Positions 5,183 to 9,114 of a stretch of 9,114 nucleotides of DNA are shown piece after piece (within the stretch, counting starts at the first letter, position 1; every line of letters begins with the position of its first letter). The position numbers were made by a program, and so were the translations under genes. Source of the stretch: Planctomycetota bacterium (GTDB taxonomy: Bacteria; Planctomycetota; Planctomycetia; Pirellulales; Thermoguttaceae); NCBI GenBank assembly GCA_023397045.1, contig JAEWUR010000358.1:1-9114 (forward strand), written 5' to 3'. A model generated the notes under the pieces. That model was not told where the DNA came from. It did not search any database and saw only the letters and a list, made by a program, of their open reading frames with translations.

Positions 5183-7624
5183 TCAGGTCACATTATCCTC
5201 CAGCCCCAATTCTTTCAAACCCGCTCGCGTTTCCTGAACTTTGCCGTCGGCCTGTTCTCGTTCGATGGGCACTTCGAAGCTAACCTCTAGCCTCAGGCCA
5301 GGGTTCGATGCGAAGCGGGTCAGTACCTTCGTGTAGAGGTTCATCCATTTCTGCGGGGGCACGGTGCCGCGCCAGCGGATAATCTGTTCGCCGGACGGTG
5401 GTGGGGGAAGCGCCGGTTCGTCCTTGGTCGTGATGCGAACCTCGGCTAACGCTTCGTATCCCGCAGCATCAGCACGTACCGTGTGTAGGCCGCCCGTCTG
5501 CCCGGCCGTGAAAAGGCCATCGGCGGTGACCGTTCCGCCCGTCGCAGACCAGGCTACGGTCGGCACAATGAACGGCTCGCCGTATTGATCAACCGCAGCG
5601 CAGGAAAAGGACGCCTGCTCGCCGATCTTCAATACCACGTGTTCCGGTCGCACAATCAACTCGGCCAACCGCGGCGGTTCGAGCAACTTCTGTGCGTCCT
5701 CTGCCTTCAGAATATACATATCGTCAGAGATCTCGACATCGGCGTCGATGAGGCTCTGCTTGAGTTTCTCCAGTTTCAGCCGTCCGCTGGAGTCCTTACT
5801 GGCGTAGCCAAGCGTACCCTGGCTCACCCCGTCACAAATTGTCCGCTTAATGGTGTCGCAATTAAGCAATCTCGGCAACTGCGGTGACGAGTAGAACGCA
5901 TCGCGCACGGCTTTCGTCGACCATTCGACCATTGCCGGTGGCCAATACTTGATCAGTTTGCTGGGACTGACGCCCTCGGTGATTTCGTCGTTGCGCTGTA
6001 ATTCCCGCACGATCAGTTCGACTAGGCTGCCGGCCGAACTCGATGTGATTTGCCCCAGGTCGATGTGGCGGAGCTTGTCGCGGCCATCGCCCGCCAGGTA
6101 GTCGAGGGTGTCTTTGTGCTCGGTGAAGATCAACAGCCGCATTTTAGGATCGTTGAAGATGCCCTGTTCGTTCAATACTGAGCGGAGCTTGTTGAGCTTC
6201 GATTGAACGTCGCGGGATTCTAGACCTTTGGCATGTTCGATGAGCTTAGTCAGCCGGCCGATCTCTTCGCGCAGCACGGCAGGATCGGCGGAAAGCACCT
6301 CCTCTTCGAGTTGGTCGACGATCCGCTGCTGCTCTTCTTCGGTCAGGTCGTCGAAGTCTTCGGGCATGCGGCGTTCGATCTGCTCCTGCCGGTAGGCGTC
6401 GGGATTTTCGAGTATTTTCTCGCGGCGATCTCGCATGCGTTCCAGGCTGCGGCGAACGGCGTAGATCGACGATGCCATGCGGCGTTGGAGCATGGCCATC
6501 GTGAAGCCGACCGCCCGGCCACGTGCGGACGGGTCACCGGCGGCCGCCATCGACTGGTCTTCGACGTAGCGGGTCAACTCGTCGTAGAAATCGAGCTCCT
6601 CGCCGTCGAGATCGAAGGCAGCCGTGCGGACCTCACGATTCGTAAACAGCTTTCGGACTTCTCCAGTCTCGGAGTCGGGAAAGGTGACCAACGCCTCTTT
6701 GGTGCGACGCAGGTAAAACGGGGCTTCGTGTTCGCGTATTGCCTGTTGAAGGCTTTCGATGCTGCCGTAGACATCCGCATCGAGCAGAGCGAGGAATCGG
6801 CGAAAGTGGTCGGGATCGCCCTTGTGCGGCGTGGCCGTCATTAACAGGAAGTGGTCCGTCATTTTCGACAAGTTCTCGCCCAGGCGGTAGGCGTAGGTCT
6901 TGTGGTCTTCGCTGCGGGCGCTCATCTTGTGAGCCTCGTCAACGATCACCAGGTCCCATCGTGATCGGAGCAGGCTCTCGCGGGCGTCTTCGACGACCGA
7001 CACCCAGGAGACCGAGGTGATGACTTGGTCGCGTTCCTGCCAAGGGTTCTGGCCGTAGTTGGCCCGTAGAACATCGCCACGGATAACGTCGAACCGTTCG
7101 CGGAATTTGTCGGTGAGTTCGCGTTGCCACTGGAAGGTGAGGTTGGCCGGAGTGACGATCAACACCCGCCGCACGAGTCCCCGGGCCTTAAGTTCTTTGA
7201 GCAACAGCCCTGCCATAATCGTCTTGCCAGCGCCCGGATCGTCGGCCAATAGGAACCGGATGCGCGGCAACTGCATGAAATAGCCGTAGACCGCTTCGAG
7301 CTGGTGGGGCAGCGGATCGACTCGGGCAATCGACAGGGAGAAGAACGGATCGTACTCGTAGGCCAGACCAAGGCGATGTGCCTCGATGCCAAGGCGGAAG
7401 AGGCGGGCATCGCCGTCAAATGGCGGCTGATCCGCTGAGACAGAAAGATGGACGAGCTGCTGGGGCGTGAGGACGGGATCGTGGGTAAGTCCGGTCCGTA
7501 GGCCGCGGCCGATCACCTTTAGCGCATTACCCATTGGGACAACCGCAAGGACCTCGATCGGCTCTGGCAGCGTCGGGCCGCGGACAATACTGCCGATGCG
7601 AATGGCGTTTGATATCGGAGGCAT
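5183..7624 (-). CDS. In-frame chimera: N-terminal half of a SNF2-type defence helicase fused to the C-terminal end of a DUF499 ATPase
   Basis: The ATG at 7624 gives 813 residues; a GTG at 7666 would add 14 unlikely residues, and neither has a clear ribosome-binding site. Numbering from the GTG: the helicase half has Walker A D-P-G-A-G-K-T (143-149), DEAH (243-246) and T-A-T-P (277-280), then an acidic coiled region (~400-510). It stops after T-E-H-K-D-T-L-D-Y-L-A-G-D-G-R-D (515-530), just where helicase lobe 2 should begin; the arginine motif (typically QRMGRIHRYGQ) is absent. From 531 the sequence matches the end of DUF499 (COG1483-type) ATPases: W-S-T-K-A-V-R-D-A-F-Y, D-V-E-I-S-D-D, an Ig-like domain (~666-748), a proline linker, and V-P-P-Q-K-W-M-N-L-Y-T-K-V-L near the end. 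The ATPase's own P-loop part is missing. Both parents occur, with DUF1156 methyltransferases, in defence loci. The product probably hydrolyses ATP poorly as a motor, and I expect a non-functional remnant. Confidence 0.9.
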   Translation of the reverse strand: MPPISNAIRIGSIVRGPTLPEPIEVLAVVPMGNALKVIGRGLRTGLTHDPVLTPQQLVHLSVSADQPPFDGDARLFRLGIEAHRLGLAYEYDPFFSLSIARVDPLPHQLEAVYGYFMQLPRIRFLLADDPGAGKTIMAGLLLKELKARGLVRRVLIVTPANLTFQWQRELTDKFRERFDVIRGDVLRANYGQNPWQERDQVITSVSWVSVVEDARESLLRSRWDLVIVDEAHKMSARSEDHKTYAYRLGENLSKMTDHFLLMTATPHKGDPDHFRRFLALLDADVYGSIESLQQAIREHEAPFYLRRTKEALVTFPDSETGEVRKLFTNREVRTAAFDLDGEELDFYDELTRYVEDQSMAAAGDPSARGRAVGFTMAMLQRRMASSIYAVRRSLERMRDRREKILENPDAYRQEQIERRMPEDFDDLTEEEQQRIVDQLEEEVLSADPAVLREEIGRLTKLIEHAKGLESRDVQSKLNKLRSVLNEQGIFNDPKMRLLIFTEHKDTLDYLAGDGRDKLRHIDLGQITSSSAGSLVELIVRELQRNDEITEGVSPSKLIKYWPPAMVEWSTKAVRDAFYSSPQLPRLLNCDTIKRTICDGVSQGTLGYASKDSSGRLKLEKLKQSLIDADVEISDDMYILKAEDAQKLLEPPRLAELIVRPEHVVLKIGEQASFSCAAVDQYGEPFIVPTVAWSATGGTVTADGLFTAGQTGGLHTVRADAAGYEALAEVRITTKDEPALPPPPSGEQIIRWRGTVPPQKWMNLYTKVLTRFASNPGLRLEVSFEVPIEREQADGKVQETRAGLKELGLEDNVT

Positions 7625-7701
7625 ACGGAATAGATGTCTCGTAAGAGCGACTGAGCAGGACAACACATGAGTGTCAAGAATCGGCCCGGATCCCGGAATG
7701 C

Positions 7702-7730
7702 CGTTCTCGCCGTAACACGTTACAGGAACG
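7702..7730. repeat. Nested inverted repeat upstream of the helicase chimera
   Basis: Inner arms GTAAC (7712-7716) and GTTAC (7719-7723) flank two bases. Outer arms CGTTC (7702-7706) and GAACG (7726-7730) enclose them with unequal internal gaps. It lies about 80-105 bases upstream of the ATG at 7624, where an operator for the minus-strand gene could sit. The function is inferred from position only. Confidence 0.4.
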
Positions 7731-8010
7731 CCATTTTAGCGAGGTGATCCCAGAATTACCAGTAAGGGCGGGTGGTTAGGGGGGCTTGACCACAACGGGA
7801 GCCACAATCATCGGCACGACATGCCCAGATTATGACCGACTCCACCAGAACCGGGGGGCATCAGCCATCCATCCAAGCTCGGAGGCAGGTTCCTGTCACA
7901 TGCGTATCGGAAGTGTTTTTGGGCCGTCCCGATCATGTTCAACAGCGATCCAACGCCGCATAAAAGTCGCGGGGACACGAAAGTACGACGAGTTTTTATG
8001 GGAAGTTGCG

Positions 8011-8044
8011 GAGCGTCTTCTTGCCCAAAATGCTACGGACGCTC
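8011..8044. repeat. 7-bp inverted repeat directly after the HEAT gene
   Basis: GAGCGTC (8011-8017) and GACGCTC (8038-8044) are perfect complements around a 20-base loop. They end one base from the HEAT gene stop codon. No T-run follows on the minus strand (CGCAACTTCCC), so it is not a standard rho-independent terminator. It may still stop or protect the transcript, or belong to a dispersed intergenic repeat. Confidence 0.5.
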
Positions 8045-8821
8045 TCATTCGCCGCCAGTTACTTCTTCTGCCTGCTGTAGGCGTTTCACGGCTGAATCGG
8101 CGGCAAGGATGGCGTTCTCAAAGGCTTGGCAGTTTTTCTTCTTGGCGGGTAGCCCCTTGCCCTGCTGAAATCGCTTCAGCACCAGTAGTACACGCTTGTC
8201 TGCGACGCCGACGACGCTCAGTGTTTCCGCCGTGAATTCAAATGTCTGCGATTGATGATCAATGTCCGTCGCGGAAACCGCAAGAAGATCCAATAGCACT
8301 GGAATGGACTTGCTGGCCTTCGGCCCGATTTTCCGAATCGCGTGAATTGCCTCGTGGCGAAGAGATGTCGGACATTTTGAATCACCCATCGGACGAACGG
8401 CACCGGCTCGGCCACCCCGCACCACTTCAATCAAGAATTCGATCACAATCGGCGAGTCTGGACCGATTCGCCCCAGTGCCTTGATTAGCTCAGCCTTGGA
8501 CCCCGAGCCGTCCCGGTACAACTGAATCAGACTTGGAATGGCTTTATCAGCGATTGGGCCAATCTCTCCCAGTGCCATGATGGCAACGTTACGAACCGAT
8601 CCCGACGCCTCCTTGCCGAGGGAAACCAGAAGTGCATCGACGGCGACCTCCCTATCCTCCTCCTTCACTTGGCCTAGTGCGTGGCACGCATTGATCCTTA
8701 CGTTTACATTTGGATCGGACAAATTCTGAAGATGCCTCCCGATGGCGTCTGTTTCGGCAATCAGTGCGAAATAGTCTGCGGTTGCCAAGACAGCAACCAA
8801 CGCAATCAGGAGATGTCGCAT
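8045..8821 (-). CDS. Exported or membrane-anchored HEAT-repeat protein
   Basis: From the ATG at 8821 the product is 258 residues. The N-terminus, M-R-H followed by a hydrophobic run L-L-I-A-L-V-A-V-L-A-T-A, looks like a signal peptide or single anchor. An in-frame ATG at 8878 would bury this run behind 19 extra residues, so 8821 is preferred; neither start has a clear ribosome-binding site. Helical HEAT/PBS-lyase-type repeats follow, recognisable as D-P-N-V-N-V-R-I-N-A-C-H-A-L-G-Q, then S-V-R-N-V-A-I-M-A-L-G-E-I-G-P, then E-L-I-K-A-L-G-R-I-G-P and L-R-H-E-A-I-H-A-I-R-K-I-G-P. Such repeats form a curved protein-binding scaffold with no enzymatic function; the partner is unknown. The last ~60 residues are charged and lysine-rich. 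The gene follows the partial gene at the right edge on the same strand, with a gap of about 100 bases, so they may share a transcript. Confidence 0.85.
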   Translation of the reverse strand: MRHLLIALVAVLATADYFALIAETDAIGRHLQNLSDPNVNVRINACHALGQVKEEDREVAVDALLVSLGKEASGSVRNVAIMALGEIGPIADKAIPSLIQLYRDGSGSKAELIKALGRIGPDSPIVIEFLIEVVRGGRAGAVRPMGDSKCPTSLRHEAIHAIRKIGPKASKSIPVLLDLLAVSATDIDHQSQTFEFTAETLSVVGVADKRVLLVLKRFQQGKGLPAKKKNCQAFENAILAADSAVKRLQQAEEVTGGE

Positions 8822-8923
8822 GGCAATGTGATGAGCATAACAGCCGCGATGAACATTTGGGAACAACCAAGATCCCATTCTATCGCTAGGTGCATTTGCA
8901 GAAAAGAGGCAAAACGGCGTCTG

Positions 8924-9112
8924 CTATTCGTACTCGTCTCGCACCACAATCCACTCCGCCAACCGATAGCCCGTCCCACGGCTCAGTAAGACGTCTTCGC
9001 GACCGCAGGCGATGCCTTGGAGTTCCAATTGCTCGATGACGGTGTCTCGGAACGTCTTGACCGCTTCGGAAATGGCGTTCTTCCGATACCATTTGCCGGG
9101 CCAGAGCCGTTC
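8924..9112 (-). CDS. C-terminal 62 residues of an unidentified protein, 5' end outside window
   Basis: On the minus strand the frame is open from the window edge to a TAG at 8926-8924. It begins E-R-L-W-P-G-K-W-Y-R-K-N-A-I-S-E and ends G-T-G-Y-R-L-A-E-W-I-V-V-R-D-E-Y-E. The regular helix (A-V-K-T-F-R-D-T-V-I-E-Q-L) followed by a basic G-x-G-Y-R-L turn recalls the end of winged-helix DNA-binding domains (the 'R-G-x-G-Y-R-L' of response regulators), but this is too short to assign. Compared with the other two minus frames its codon use and amino-acid makeup look genuinely coding, and it is placed upstream of the HEAT gene on the same strand. The gene may be missed by start-based ORF callers because no start codon lies inside the window. 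Confidence 0.6.
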   Translation of the reverse strand, partial: ERLWPGKWYRKNAISEAVKTFRDTVIEQLELQGIACGREDVLLSRGTGYRLAEWIVVRDEYE

Positions 9113-9114
9113 GT

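Larger units (their letters stand above)
7625..8044. other. Spacer between the chimeric helicase and HEAT genes
   Basis: No supported gene. The plus-strand frames here lack family features and a ribosome-binding site. The stretch holds a nested inverted repeat at 7702-7730 near the helicase start, a lone minus-strand TTGACA (7677-7672) without a well-spaced -10 box, and an inverted repeat at 8011-8044 directly after the HEAT gene. Confidence 0.5.

Noticed and set aside
6233..6844. Plus-strand ORF of 203 residues opposite the helicase half
   Set aside because: A G/C-rich shadow of the minus-strand gene; no recognisable features.
7672..7677. Minus-strand TTGACA as a promoter for the helicase chimera
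   Set aside because: No -10-like hexamer at 16-18 bases spacing; a lone -35-like box is not enough.
7786..8235. Plus-strand ORF of 149 residues
   Set aside because: It overlaps the 3' end of the HEAT gene, has no ribosome-binding site and shows no family pattern.
1..9114. CRISPR array or intact transposase
   Set aside because: No evenly spaced repeats with unique spacers and no transposase or DDE-type reading frame were seen on either strand.

Overview
The window looks like a planctomycete chromosome, probably from the Pirellulales or a relative. The main evidence is a DUF1559-type protein ending in the H-X9-DG signature (861-1631), a DUF3467 protein (1784-2146), a nine-repeat TPR/glycosyltransferase giant with a DUF6165 tail (2309-4612), weak or absent Shine-Dalgarno sites before several genes, and loosely packed genes on both strands. 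The lineage is inferred from gene families, not from a marker gene.

Left block (1-4612, + strand). The window opens inside a gene whose last 264 codons end in a domain that I read as a CheD/CNF1-like glutamine deamidase (Thr-x5-Cys plus His). It sits behind a helical linker, as in the toxic tip of a polymorphic toxin. This gene is strikingly A/T-rich: 19 G/C in bases 301-360, against 37 of 60 in bases 7201-7260. A membrane-anchored H-X9-DG protein follows 64 bp later, then a DUF3467 protein with a good ribosome-binding site, then the TPR/GT9-like/DUF6165 fusion. The last of these probably acts in cell-surface or protein glycosylation.

Middle (4613-5182, no intact gene). This stretch holds a 58-bp 3' fragment of a type II tRNA, tRNA-Ser(GGA), lacking its 5' half. 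This is the usual scar of a tRNA-targeting integrative element. Beside it are short GGCACC/GGTGCC repeats and minus-strand reading frames that may be the decayed tail of an integrase.

Right block (5183-9114, minus strand). The largest gene is an intact-frame chimera. Its first ~515 residues are the N-terminal motor half of a SNF2-type helicase of the kind found in phage-defence islands. Its last ~300 residues are the C-terminal end of a DUF499 (COG1483-type) ATPase, with an Ig-like domain and a conserved VPPQKWMN tail. The helicase C-terminal lobe and everything that would normally lie between the two genes are missing, so this is most likely the collapsed remnant of a multi-gene defence locus. 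After a 378-420 bp spacer come a HEAT-repeat protein with a signal-like N-terminus and the last 62 codons of an unidentified gene that runs off the window.

The strongest leads are the deamidase-like toxin tip, the tRNA-Ser attachment scar and the helicase-DUF499 fusion. Together they suggest an accessory region with conflict-system genes and past integration and deletion. No searches could be run, so all family assignments rest on recognition of motifs and conserved phrases.
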